From assembly GCA_964352225.1 (NCBI GenBank), contig CAYGRM010000078.1, positions 1 to 21,027 on the forward strand: a stretch of 21,027 nt of DNA, given 5' to 3'. Origin of the DNA: CAJQQY01 sp964352225 (GTDB taxonomy: Bacteria; Bacteroidota; Bacteroidia; Chitinophagales; Saprospiraceae). The notes beneath the pieces were generated by a model. It saw only the letters and a program-made list of their open reading frames with translations. It had not been told where the DNA came from and searched no databases. This document shows, piece by piece, positions 8,159-18,400 of this stretch. Each line of letters starts with the position of its first letter. The first letter of the stretch is position 1. The translations under genes and the position numbers were made by a program.

Positions 8159-8743
8159 TTGCATACCATAGAACCACATTATAATTGGAGAGATCGATAC
8201 GAATCGGAACGAGATGAAAACTCCCCTTTTCATGGGAGAGAATATAGTGAATTTCAATATTCACAAAAAGTATATAATTATTATATCCATCCACAATGGG
8301 ACAATTTTGGTTCGCCGACTTTGTACATGAAAATTTTATTTGCAGATTACGATGATGGTTTTGCCATTATTGAATTGATTGGAGAATGGAATGATGGAGT
8401 CACTAATGATATTATGTTTTTGAAAAGAGACGTAATAGATGCTTTGGCCTTACACGGTATTTCTAAATTCATTTTGATCTGCGAAAATGTTTTAAACTTT
8501 CATGGCTCTGATGATTGCTACTATGAAGAATGGCAAGAAGATGCGAGTGATGAAAAAGGTTGGATTTGTTTTATTAACTTGCTCCAACATGTGCAAGAAG
8601 AAATGGAAGAAACTCAAATTCAATTTTACGTAAACTTGGGTGGACGATTCAATGATGTCATTTGGCGACCACTTGCCCCAAAAGTAGTTTTTAAAATAGT
8701 TGAAAATTTAATTCATAACGAAGTTAAACAGCTCCGTTATTAA
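8159..8743 (+). CDS. Conserved acidic protein of unknown function upstream of era
   Basis: A 194-residue soluble protein without signal peptide or membrane segment. Translation must begin at the TTG at 8159: an in-frame TAG lies at 8153-8155, and the first in-frame ATG is 56 codons in, beyond conserved-looking sequence. Recognisable text includes HYNWRDRY (7-14), PFHGREYSEF (23-32), YNYYIHPQWDNFGS (39-52), IIELIGEWNDGVTNDI (about 70-85), FILICENVLNFHGSDDCYYEEW and the C-terminal FYVNLGGRFNDVIWRPL. I recall similar proteins in Bacteroidota genomes but no assigned function. The central strand-helix-strand pattern (IIELIGEW, a helix, KFILICENVLNF) could be an alpha/beta fold of STAS type, which is only a guess. 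The gene is probably co-transcribed with era, whose start is 103 bp downstream. Confidence 0.85.
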   Translation: MHTIEPHYNWRDRYESERDENSPFHGREYSEFQYSQKVYNYYIHPQWDNFGSPTLYMKILFADYDDGFAIIELIGEWNDGVTNDIMFLKRDVIDALALHGISKFILICENVLNFHGSDDCYYEEWQEDASDEKGWICFINLLQHVQEEMEETQIQFYVNLGGRFNDVIWRPLAPKVVFKIVENLIHNEVKQLRY

Positions 8744-8760
8744 AAAATAGTGAGGAGCTA

Positions 8761-8834
8761 TGAGTAATGAGTTTTTGACGATCAGTACTCATCATTTATC
8801 ACTCATAGATCATCACCAAAAAACTCATTACTCA
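8761..8834. repeat. Inverted repeat in the leader of era
   Basis: Arms of 16 bp (8761-8776 and 8819-8834: TGAGTAATGAGTTTTT and its exact complement) enclose further TACTCAT and CACTCAT words that can pair in other ways. Composition from TGAGTAATGAG words is typical of dispersed intergenic palindromes in Bacteroidota. The left arm carries an ATG in frame with era, which artificially lengthens that open frame. It lies wholly between the unknown gene and the true era start. Confidence 0.75.
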
Positions 8835-8846
8835 AAAAAAATATAC

Positions 8847-9743
8847 ATGCATAAATCAGGTTTTGTAAATATTATTGGCCGTCCGAATGTTGGGAAATCC
8901 ACTTTGATGAATGCCTTGGTTGGTGAACGAATGTCGATCATTACGAATAAACCGCAAACAACTCGACATCGAATTATTGGAATTGTAAGCGAGGAAGAAT
9001 ATCAAGTGGTCTTTTCAGATACTCCTGGAGTGGTTCGTGATCCTGCGTACAAAATGCATGAAGCAATGAATCGATTTGTGGATACTACTTTCAAAGATGG
9101 CGATGTAATGTTGTTTTTGACTGAACCAAATGAACATTACACAGAAGATGATCCGATTATTCAGAAGTTGAGAAAAATGGAAGTCCCTGTTTTTTTAGTT
9201 ATCAATAAAATTGATAAAGTAAACGATAAAGAGGTGATAGAATTGATTCAGCAATGGAACATGCTAGTGGATTTTACCGAAACAATTCCAATTTCAGCTT
9301 TGGAAAAAATAAATACGGAGAAACTTTTTGAAGTTATCTTAAGCTATTTGAAGGAAGGACCTGCATTTTATCCAAAGGATCAATTGACAGATAAACCTGA
9401 GCGTTTTTTTGTAAGTGAAATTATTCGAGAAAAAATTCTGCAACAATATCAACAAGAAATTCCCTACTCTGCTGAAGTTGTTATTGAAGCATTTAAAGAA
9501 ACTCAAACCAATAGTGGCGACCCTTTGGTCAGAATTAGTGCAATTATTTATGTGTCTCGAAAAACACAAAAATCCATCATCATTGGAAAAGGTGGAACTG
9601 CTATCAAAAAATTAGGGTCGGCTGCACGGCGAGATATTGAAACATTTTTGGAAAGTAAAGTTTTCTTAGAGTTATTTGTCAAAGTGAAAGATAACTGGCG
9701 AGACGATGATCGATTTTTAAAACAGTTTGGCTATAATCAGTAA
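8847..9743 (+). CDS. era: GTPase Era (16S rRNA/30S assembly)
   Basis: A 298-residue GTPase that binds the 3' end of 16S rRNA through its KH domain and acts in 30S subunit maturation. GTPase motifs are complete: G1 GRPNVGKS (11-18), the Thr-rich switch I KPQTTRHR (35-42), G3 DTPG (58-61), G4 NKID (120-123), G5 ISAL (149-152). The type II KH domain has VSRKTQKSIIIGKGG (236-250) and ends KDNWRDDDRFLKQFGY. Length is normal for Era. I chose the ATG at 8847 because MHKSGFVNIIGRPNVGKS is the usual beginning in Bacteroidota. The ATG at 8760 in the same frame would add 29 residues read from an inverted repeat, despite a GGAG-like string before it. The esterase follows after 37 bp with no terminator between. 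Confidence 0.97.
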   Translation: MHKSGFVNIIGRPNVGKSTLMNALVGERMSIITNKPQTTRHRIIGIVSEEEYQVVFSDTPGVVRDPAYKMHEAMNRFVDTTFKDGDVMLFLTEPNEHYTEDDPIIQKLRKMEVPVFLVINKIDKVNDKEVIELIQQWNMLVDFTETIPISALEKINTEKLFEVILSYLKEGPAFYPKDQLTDKPERFFVSEIIREKILQQYQQEIPYSAEVVIEAFKETQTNSGDPLVRISAIIYVSRKTQKSIIIGKGGTAIKKLGSAARRDIETFLESKVFLELFVKVKDNWRDDDRFLKQFGYNQ

Positions 9744-9780
9744 TTTTCTCCAACTAAAATTAAGTTTAAAATAAAATATT

Positions 9781-10959
9781 ATGCTTAGAAAAATTTACGC
9801 TTCGCTTTTTATTCTCCTTTTTTCTACTTCATTTTGTTTTTCTCAACAATTGATCAATGGAACAATTTCACATGATGGAGAAACTAGAGAGTATTCTGTT
9901 TTCCTTCCGACTGGTTATCAACCTGGAGAAAGTTTACCAATGGTTTTCAACCTTCATGGGTTTGGATCAAATGTTACGGAACAAATTTTTTATTCAGCCT
10001 TAAACGGAATAGCTCAAGCGGAAAACTTTATCGTGGTCACTCCTCAAGGATTAGTAAGAACTACCTCTGTTGGTCAGACTGGTACTCATTGGAATGCTTA
10101 CTTTGGAACGGATGTAGATGATGTTGGTTTTTTGAGTTTATTGATCGATAAAACGTACACAGATTATAATATTGACTTGGCAAGAGTCTATTCTACAGGA
10201 ATGTCGAATGGAGGATATATGAGTTATCGTTTGGCTTGTGAATTATCTGATCGAATAGCTGCCATTGCTTCGGTTGCCGGAGGAGTTTTTAATGAACAAC
10301 TGAATAATTGTAGTCCATCAAGATCAGTTCCTGTAATGCAAATCCATGGGACAAACGATGGGATTGTTAATTATGAAGGGATTCCTCTTTTTGCCCCTTC
10401 CATTCCCGATTTGGTTAACTTTTGGGTCAACCATAATAATTGTTCAACTCCTGCGGACACGATTGAAATTGCCGATATTGATATGATGGATAATTCTACT
10501 GTGGAAAAATTAGAATATAAAAATGGCGATGATGACTCGGAAGTTTGGTTTTACATTGTTGACAACGGAGGACATACTTGGCCTGATGCATTGATTGATT
10601 TGCCAGGAGAAGTAACCAATCATGACTTTAATGCTTCGCAACATATTTGGGATTTTTTCAGCCAATTTGAGCATCCTAATCCAGCGGAAGGAACGATAAT
10701 TTTATCTAACAAAAACATCTTTGTCGAAAATGTAAAAGTAGTAGCACTTCCGATCAGTCAAGAGCTTAAAGTTAACTCTGATCAAAATGACATTTTAAAT
10801 GTTCGAGTTTTTGATCTTTTGGGAAAAATTGTATTTGAGATAAATTCATCAGTACCACAGCAAGAAATGCTGTTGGAAGTAGGGAAAATTCAGCATGGAA
10901 TTTATGTAGCAACGGTGGAGACAACTTCTGGAATTTTTACAACTAAGGTTTTATTTTAG
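9781..10959 (+). CDS. Secreted PHB-depolymerase/feruloyl-esterase-like hydrolase with T9SS type A sorting domain
   Basis: A 392-residue alpha/beta-hydrolase of the LpqC/CE1-like esterase group. A signal peptide (MLRKIYASLFILLFSTSFCFSQ) is followed by the catalytic domain (about 25-295): oxyanion region FNLHGFGSN (57-64), nucleophile elbow GMSNGG with Ser142, acid Asp193 in HGTNDGIV, and His265 in NGGHTWPD. The C-terminal 80 residues are a separate beta-sandwich of the Por_Secre_tail type: VRVFDLLGKIVFE (341-353), HGIYVATVET (372-381) and ending FTTKVLF. This domain directs export by the type IX system, so the enzyme should be attached to the cell surface or released. The substrate could be a polyester, a feruloylated polysaccharide or another ester; sequence alone does not decide. 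It is the last gene of the + cluster and is closed by a strong terminator. Confidence 0.92.
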   Translation: MLRKIYASLFILLFSTSFCFSQQLINGTISHDGETREYSVFLPTGYQPGESLPMVFNLHGFGSNVTEQIFYSALNGIAQAENFIVVTPQGLVRTTSVGQTGTHWNAYFGTDVDDVGFLSLLIDKTYTDYNIDLARVYSTGMSNGGYMSYRLACELSDRIAAIASVAGGVFNEQLNNCSPSRSVPVMQIHGTNDGIVNYEGIPLFAPSIPDLVNFWVNHNNCSTPADTIEIADIDMMDNSTVEKLEYKNGDDDSEVWFYIVDNGGHTWPDALIDLPGEVTNHDFNASQHIWDFFSQFEHPNPAEGTIILSNKNIFVENVKVVALPISQELKVNSDQNDILNVRVFDLLGKIVFEINSSVPQQEMLLEVGKIQHGIYVATVETTSGIFTTKVLF

Positions 10960-10975
10960 ATGAATATTTATAATC

Positions 10976-11020
10976 AAAAAAGAAGGAGCTAATTCGTATG
11001 AATTAGCTCCTTCTTTTTTT
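10976..11020. terminator. Bidirectional intrinsic terminator
   Basis: A perfect 15-bp stem (10981-10995 with 11000-11014, AGAAGGAGCTAATTC and its complement) with a GTAT loop is flanked by an A-run on the left and a T-run on the right. It can therefore end transcription from the esterase gene (+) and from the PorP/SprF gene (-), which converge here. Confidence 0.95.
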
Positions 11021-11038
11021 TCCTTTTTTCCAAAAATA

Positions 11039-12040
11039 TTAAAAATAACGAGGCGTTACCACCCGTTTATCTTGGAAATAAAAATCATATCCCAACATTA
11101 TTTCAAATGATCCTTTATTGTAATTTCTCAGTTCAGTCAACGTGAAATCATAAGCTAGCCCAACTCGAACTCCTTTATTCAAATAAAACATTGCCCATAA
11201 ATCTGCAGAATCAACAGAACTCGTTTTTCCAATAATGGCTTCAAAAGAGGATCGAAAAGAAGCTCCAACCCACAGCGATTGATAAAACAATAATGATAAG
11301 TCAATATCAAATTCTGTGGGTGCACCAACTGGTTTTTGGTTATTTGAGTTTGAAGTAAAATCTCCAAAAAGTCCGACACTTTTAATCAACAAGGATGGTT
11401 TAAAAACCAAACTTTCTCCTCGAATTGGAATCGCCATTCCTGTAGTAAAATAATAATGTCGATACAATTGTGCCCAACGAGTAGTCGAGACATCTTCGCT
11501 CCGTAAGTCTGTTTTGATTAAATGAGGAACAGAAACACCTACATAGAATTTATCTGAATAATAATATACACCTACACCAAAGTTAGGTGCCCAAAGATTA
11601 ATATCTTCTCTAAATGACACGTCACTTGACTGTGGATCTTTATAATTTAATTCACCAAAATCAGTTCGGTAATTCATAAAACTGGCCTGCAATCCTAACG
11701 ATACTTTTCCTTTTCCAAAAGGCACTCGGTAAGCATAACTCAAACTTCCAACCGTAGAACCTGTCACTCCAATTTTATCATTACTAATATTTAATCCAAA
11801 TCCCACTCTCTCTTTGAATGGAGTATGGATTGACAAAGTTTGGGTTGTTGGCGCCCCTTCTAAACCTAGCCATTGATCTCGATAAAGTGCAACCATCGAA
11901 AGGTGTTCTTTACTTCCTGCATACCCTGGATTAAAGTTCAATGAATTGAACATATACTTGGTAAACATTGCGTCTTGCTGCGCATGAATATTATTGGAAA
12001 TAAAAAAAAGGAGTAAAAGGATTGGTAGATATTTTTTCAT
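11039..12040 (-). CDS. PorP/SprF-family type IX secretion outer-membrane protein
   Basis: A 333-residue outer-membrane barrel protein of the PorP/SprF family (TIGR03519). The signal peptide MKKYLPILLLLFFISNNIHA is cleaved before QQ, followed by the family's N-terminal signature QQDAMFTKYMFN (21-32), FNPGYAGS (36-43) and YRDQWLGLEGAP (53-64). The rest is barrel with repeated strand-like segments (VGFGLNIS, VSLGLQAS, FGVGVYYY). In Flavobacterium, SprF is needed to secrete or attach the adhesin SprB and is encoded just downstream of it. The same order here, directly after a giant protein with a type B sorting domain, suggests this protein serves that cargo. The 432-bp spacer between the two implies either a long shared transcript or its own promoter. 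It could instead be one of several PorP paralogues that Bacteroidota carry beside other large cargo genes; core PorP itself is less likely given the neighbours. Confidence 0.95.
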   Translation of the reverse strand: MKKYLPILLLLFFISNNIHAQQDAMFTKYMFNSLNFNPGYAGSKEHLSMVALYRDQWLGLEGAPTTQTLSIHTPFKERVGFGLNISNDKIGVTGSTVGSLSYAYRVPFGKGKVSLGLQASFMNYRTDFGELNYKDPQSSDVSFREDINLWAPNFGVGVYYYSDKFYVGVSVPHLIKTDLRSEDVSTTRWAQLYRHYYFTTGMAIPIRGESLVFKPSLLIKSVGLFGDFTSNSNNQKPVGAPTEFDIDLSLLFYQSLWVGASFRSSFEAIIGKTSSVDSADLWAMFYLNKGVRVGLAYDFTLTELRNYNKGSFEIMLGYDFYFQDKRVVTPRYF

Positions 12041-12472
12041 TTTATCGAGTGTGTATTTACAATTAAGTTATGTTATAGGCCAAGTATTAAACATTATGGA
12101 AAACAAAAATTGACGACTCATTTGTATAAGTGACAATCAAATCAATATTTTTCTGCATTTATAAAATGCTATTAACCAGATGTTTAAATATTTTTTTTAT
12201 AAAAAAGAGGGGAAAAGTAGGGAAATCTATCAACTAATAAATGAGGGGAGAAAATTATTTGAGACTTGAATTGAACGATTTTTTACTGTAATGAGGGATC
12301 TAGCGGCTTAGTTCCAAAAATCATACCCGTAATTGAATGTACAAACATTAGTTTTCTTATTTGAACTAATATGGTCTTTTAATGATGGGAATAACGAGCC
12401 AGACCCCCCTAACTCAAAATCCCCACCATAAAAGACTTTTCTTAACCTAAGGTGAATATTCGATGTTTTTTT
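12041..12472. other. Spacer between giant adhesin and PorP/SprF gene
   Basis: No credible coding frame is present. There is a weak hairpin (12347-12353 with 12364-12370, ATTAGTT/AACTAAT) and a separated 8-bp inverted pair (GTCTTTTA at 12374-12381, TAAAAGAC at 12429-12436). Neither is followed by a T-run on the minus strand, so I find no clear terminator for the adhesin gene. No full promoter consensus is seen ahead of the PorP/SprF gene. Confidence 0.4.
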
Positions 12473-15400
12473 CTATCTCCTAATTTGTAACCATCCCGTA
12501 TATTTAGCTCCTTCACCATCATCAATGATGTAAAAATAAGTACCGTCAGGTAGGTCCTTGCCTTCAAATGTTCCTATCCAAGGATCATTATTAGTATAAC
12601 CTTCTTTGAAATAAACCCGATTTCCCCAACGATTAAAAATACTCACCACATTATTAGGGAAATTGGCAATGCCTTGGATTTCTAGGGTTTCATTCACTCC
12701 ATCATTATTTGGAGAGAAACCATTGAATACAAATATTTCATCACAAAGGACTTCAATGGTCACCGTGGCAGTATCGGAGATAGTTCCATTAGAAATAAAA
12801 TAGGTGAAGGAATCGACATCCCCACAGAAACCAGCCTCGGCCAAATAGGTAAACGAGCCATCTGGGTTACTTACCAATGTTCCGTGACTTACCCCTGTGA
12901 TAATTCCAAATATTAACGCATTAGGATCAAAAATATCATTGGCAAAAATGTCAATGGTAACTGGATTAATGGTATAAGTGATGGTATCATCATCAACTGC
13001 TATAATGGTGTCAAGTGGATTGATGACCGTCAAAATATAAATCGTAGTATCACAAATACCTAGGTCATCACAAATAACTATACAAGCGGTATCGGTACCT
13101 ATGGTGAGAGGAGTATAATCTATACAAAAGGTAGAATCGACTACTTCAAATTCAACATTGGTTCCTGAGAGGGAATCACAAATATTGGTAATGCTATTGA
13201 CTACTCCATAAAGTTGAGTTGTATCTGGACAGAATGTTCCTGATTGAGAAATCGTCGTGGTGTCATAAACAGTTATCAATTCAGGTTGGGTAACATCAAT
13301 TAAGAAAATGGTAGTATCACAAACTCCAAAAGTATCGCAGATCACAATGCAAGCAGTATCCAAACCTCCAATATTGAATGCCATCACTTCGATACAATTC
13401 GGTTCAATAATGATTACATCGGCAAACGTCCCAGAAGAATTTTCGCAATAATTATAAATCGTATCTATCGGAGCTAAAAATGCTGAAGTGTCGATGCAGA
13501 ATGTTTCTACACAATTAATCAAAACTCCCAACGGAATCGTATCGCCTGAAAGTACTTGCGGAATCACTTGAATCACAATACCAGCCGTATCTATCGTTCC
13601 ATCTGAATAGGTAAAAACCATACAGAAAGTATCTAACCCGATGACGGTTCCGGTGTATTCAATGCAATTTGTATTTGGAATAAAACCAAAATCTGAAACA
13701 TTTCCATCAGAAAATTCTGGACAAAGATTTATTGCACTTACAATCGTGTCAGTTAGATTAAAACAGAAGGTATCAGTCTGGGTAACCATCACTTGCAGCA
13801 ATGTATCAATTCCTCCAGTTACCACCTCACAGTCAACCGTAATATTTAAAGTATCAGTACATCCCGAAACCGTATTAATCAAAATGATTTCATGGAAACC
13901 AGTATCCAACTCAATTGCTGAGGCGAAAGTCAAAACCACATAATCAGGTTCGAGCAATGCAATTGCACCTGTGTTGATTTGAGTGATTTCCATTTCTCCA
14001 TAATTTTGCCCAGGAGTTCCTCCGCAAATAGTTTGTGAGTTAGCGTCAAGCACCCAATTTCCAGTCGGATCCCAACCATTCATTAAATTGAGCAATTCTT
14101 GTAGTGTATTAAAATTAGAAGCAAATGTAATTCCTCCAACAGCCCAAGAATCAATGGAATATGGCCCTGCTAGCCCTTGGTCAGGCAAAGCTGAAACTAA
14201 ATAGCAGGTAGATAAAGTATCAAAGCCACATCCTTTTCGAATACCTCCATAGGTAGTGCCATTGTCTAGAACTTCGTAATTGAATAAAAATTCTTGGAAA
14301 GGAATATCTAAACATAAATCAGTTACATCATTACAATCAAGACCAACTATCGTTGAAGGCCCACTATAAACATCCGGACAATCATCACAAATCACATTGG
14401 CTATCAATGTATCCGTACAACCAGTAACTAAATCTGTAATAATTAATTCATGAAAACCAGTATCCAAAGAAAGTAATGTTCCATTGGGAATTTGATTTAA
14501 ATCTACATCAAGATTTGTGGTTGCGCCGGTACCAATTTGAATCAAATTCAATGTTCCATAATTCGTCCCGGGGGCTCCACCTACGATTATGGAACCATCT
14601 AGAATCCAATTTCCATTGGGATCCCAAACATTCATTGAGTCAACTAATTGCATCACATCCTGAAATGAATTAATTGTAAATGTATTGTTATCAACATTCC
14701 ATGAGGTCAAGCTATATGGCCCATTTGGAGCTATAGCGATGAAGGCAGCCAATGAATAAAAGTAGGTCGTATCAAAATTACACCCTTGCATTCCTATATT
14801 AATCGGTTGCCCATTATCGGTTAGGTTAAAACTCTGTATTTGAGCAAGCTCTATTTCTAAACAATAATCAGCTCCTGCCACACAATCATCTGTAACTAAA
14901 GTAATCGAATCTTCCGCAATAATATTTTCAGTCGTGTCACATACGGGAATAACCGAAACAATAATACAAGTGGTATCAACAAGATTACTAAAATTCGCTA
15001 AAACACAAATCGTATCTACCGAAATCCCCGCAGAATCATTTGCCGTATAAACCAAACATCCATTACCTCCTAAAGTCCAATTTCCAAAAATCGAACTTCC
15101 ACTCACGCCTCCACTCAACAATGAATAGGTCGTCAAAGAATCTACAAAACAAGAATCTAAAACCACACAAAATGAATCAACTGAATTCACTAAAATGGAA
15201 ATATTTTCCTCACTTGACATTGGACACATATCAGGTATACAATCATCTTGAATTAAAATATTCTCGGCAACTGCGGAACATCCATTTTGATCAGTTACGG
15301 TTAAGGAATAAAGTCCAGGTGAAAGGTCAAATCTATTTTGTGGATCACTTGCATTAGGTAAATCTGCCCAATCAAAAAGTAAAAATCCAGTTCCTCCAAA

Positions 15401-18400
15401 AGCAATCGTTGAAATCCCTCCAAGGTCATTGCAAGTTGCATCTGTCACTTGAAGATTGATCTCAATTTGTTCAGGATCTAAAACTTCAAAGCAACCTTCG
15501 CCTGCCAAACAACCGTTTCCATCCATCACTACAACGCAGTAATTCCCTGGCGCTAATTGCCCATTAGTCAAAGTATTTCCATTGACATCTAAAATCATTT
15601 CAGTAGCCGGCATTACAAATCCAGCATCAAGCGAAACCATATATTGAACCACTCCATCTGTATCTCCAGCACAGGTTACAAAGACCTCATTATTAGTATT
15701 TGAAATAGTTACTGTAGCGCCTGCCACGTTATCTAAAAGTGTAAATGATACAGAATCAATACAAGCATTCGGACCATTATCAACGACAACAACGGTGTAC
15801 ACTCCTGCAAAAAGATCATTTCTACTCGCTATATCCAAACTAGAATTATCACTCCATATATAAGTATAATCTGTACTTCCACCGGTCACGATAATATCTA
15901 CCGAACCATTATCTGTTTGACAATCAGGTTGTTGTAGCACATCAACTTGAATATTCAATGATGGAATAGACTCAATAAAAATTTCATAAATATTTATACA
16001 ATTAGTTGCTGGATCAGTTACCGTTACAATATTTATCCCAGGTGCCAAATCCGTTCGAATGGCTCCGCTTGTTCCATCACTCCAATCAAATAAATTGGTT
16101 TGAGGTTGCAAGACGGCTGTTCCATTATTCGCATTACAACTTGTAGGTGTTTGAGAAAAAACACTTAAATCTGGGCCATCTACATTTCCAATAATTAATG
16201 AATCAACGATAAAACAGTTAGGATTCATCTCATCCGTAACTGTAAATTGATACGCTCCAGCTTCCAACCCAATATTTGAATTTATAATGCTTGAACCAGA
16301 AGACCATTGAAAATTATAGGAACTTGAGCCAACTACATTGACCGTTGCACTTCCATCTGCATTTCCACAGGAGGCCTCAATGGTAACTATATTTTGGATT
16401 TGTGGTAATTCGCAATCAACACAATTTACTAAAGTAATTGGAGCACCATTGACATTTAGCGAAGCGCAAATTGTTCCTCCTCCTTGAAGTAAATCTGCAT
16501 TCAAATCCAAAGCATTTGAATAACTTGTAGGATCCAAAGTATTCGGATCAAAAACCATTGAATGAATCGTATAGTCGCCCAAAGCATTTACTTGAAATTC
16601 TCCAGAAATACCCGTTTGTAAAATATCCAAACCTGAACCAAATGTCAAAATGAATAATTTTTGATATCCCGCAGGAATACCAAATGGTCCATTTTGCGAA
16701 GCTGAAATCACCATTGGCAATCCATCAAAACAAATATTTGTAGAATCAGCACTCAGTAATGCAGCATCTGCCAAACAGTTTATACAACCATCAGCAACTA
16801 CAATATTATCCATTACAGCGATGCAATTATTATCATCCACTACGGTCACTCCATAAGTGCCAGTCGATAAATCAAATCTATTTTGAGGATCATTATTTCC
16901 AACCAAATCCGCCCAGTCATAAACATAAGAACCACTTCCTCCAGAAGCAATCAAGTTAACTGAACCACCTTGTGCACAAGTTGTTGGAAAAACCGCAACA
17001 TCAATAATTATTGGTTCAGGTGCTCCTACCGTAAAACAGTCACTTCCTGCCACACAGCCATTTCCATCAGTTACTTGAATACAATAATCTCCAGCTGGTA
17101 AAGAACCATTTAGATAAATGTTTCCTGCTCCATCTAAGATTTGGTCAGTTGCTGGTAAAACAAAACCAGCATCAGTTGTCACATCAAATTGAACAGCTCC
17201 ATTCGCATCGCCAGGGCAACTAACATCATCAATATTTTGAATGGTGATCGTTGCTGTTTCAGCAACATTTTCAAGCAAAGTAAATGTCGTAATTGTTTCA
17301 CAACCACTCGGGCCACTATCAGTAACTGTTACCGAAATTGTTCCTCCTGGTAAATCTGTTCGAATCGCATTATTTGTTGAGTTAGGATCACTCCATTGGA
17401 AAGTGTAATTAGGAAATCCACTCCCACCGGTCACTTGCAAAACTACTACCCCATTCGCCAATCCACAAGCAGGATTATTATTGACAATTGGATTTACGAT
17501 CAAAAGATTATCCGCTATAATTTCTACTTCAAGTATGTTTGTACAACCAGTTGCAGGATCAGTTACTGTAACTCCACAAACTCCACTTACCAAATCATTT
17601 CTCACCGAACCCGTTCCTCCATCACACCATGTATAATCAAAATTCGCAGGTGATAGCTGAGCTGTTCCATTATTACTTTGGCAACTAGTTGGTGAAGTAG
17701 AAATAATACTCGCTTGTGGTCCATCAGCATTAGTGATGGAAAAATTCTCCACCACAAAACAAGTGGCATCATTTACATCAGTAATCGTAACCGAATAAGT
17801 TCCTGACGCTAAATCAGTAGCTACATTTCCATTTGCAGTTCCCGCAGAAAAATCAAAGGTAAAATTAGCATTTCCGCCAACCACATTTATTGTTGAACTT
17901 CCTGTTGATTCATTACAGTTTGATGCTGTTTTTACAATATTCAAAATCTGCGGTGGAGTCGTACAATTAAGTGGATTACATTCAGTAACTGAAATCGTTG
18001 CTCCCGTCAAATCCAAAGAAGCACAAATATTTCCACCACCTTGAATCAATAAACCATTCACAGTTTGTGCTAAAGTTGTACCTAAAATAACAGTACCTAA
18101 ATCCAATGTATTTGGATCATAAACCAAAGTATGAATAGTAAATGATCCAGGATTCGTCACCGTAAATTCAGGCTCATTTTCTACCGCTTGAATTACTCCA
18201 AACTCTGTCAAAACATAAACAACTTCATAACCACTTGGAACAAATGCATTTGCTTGAGGCGTAGCTGAAATCAATGCACTTCCATTATCTAAACAAGCAG
18301 AACTAGCATCAGCTACAAGCGTTCCTGCATCCGCTGTACATAAAGGTGGATTGATACAATCATCATCAACAGTTATGTTTGCAGAAGCAGAACATCCATT

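Noticed and set aside
10976..11020. Possible att site or transposon end
   Set aside because: The perfect stem with A/T flanks between convergent genes is fully explained as a bidirectional terminator.
12347..12436. Terminator for the adhesin gene
   Set aside because: The inverted pairs here are short or far apart and lack a T-run on the minus strand.
13641..17653. Open frames on + inside the adhesin gene (for example 13641-13943, 15040-15357, 17396-17653)
   Set aside because: All are antisense shadows of the adhesin's biased codon use; none has a signal, domain or spacing typical of a gene.
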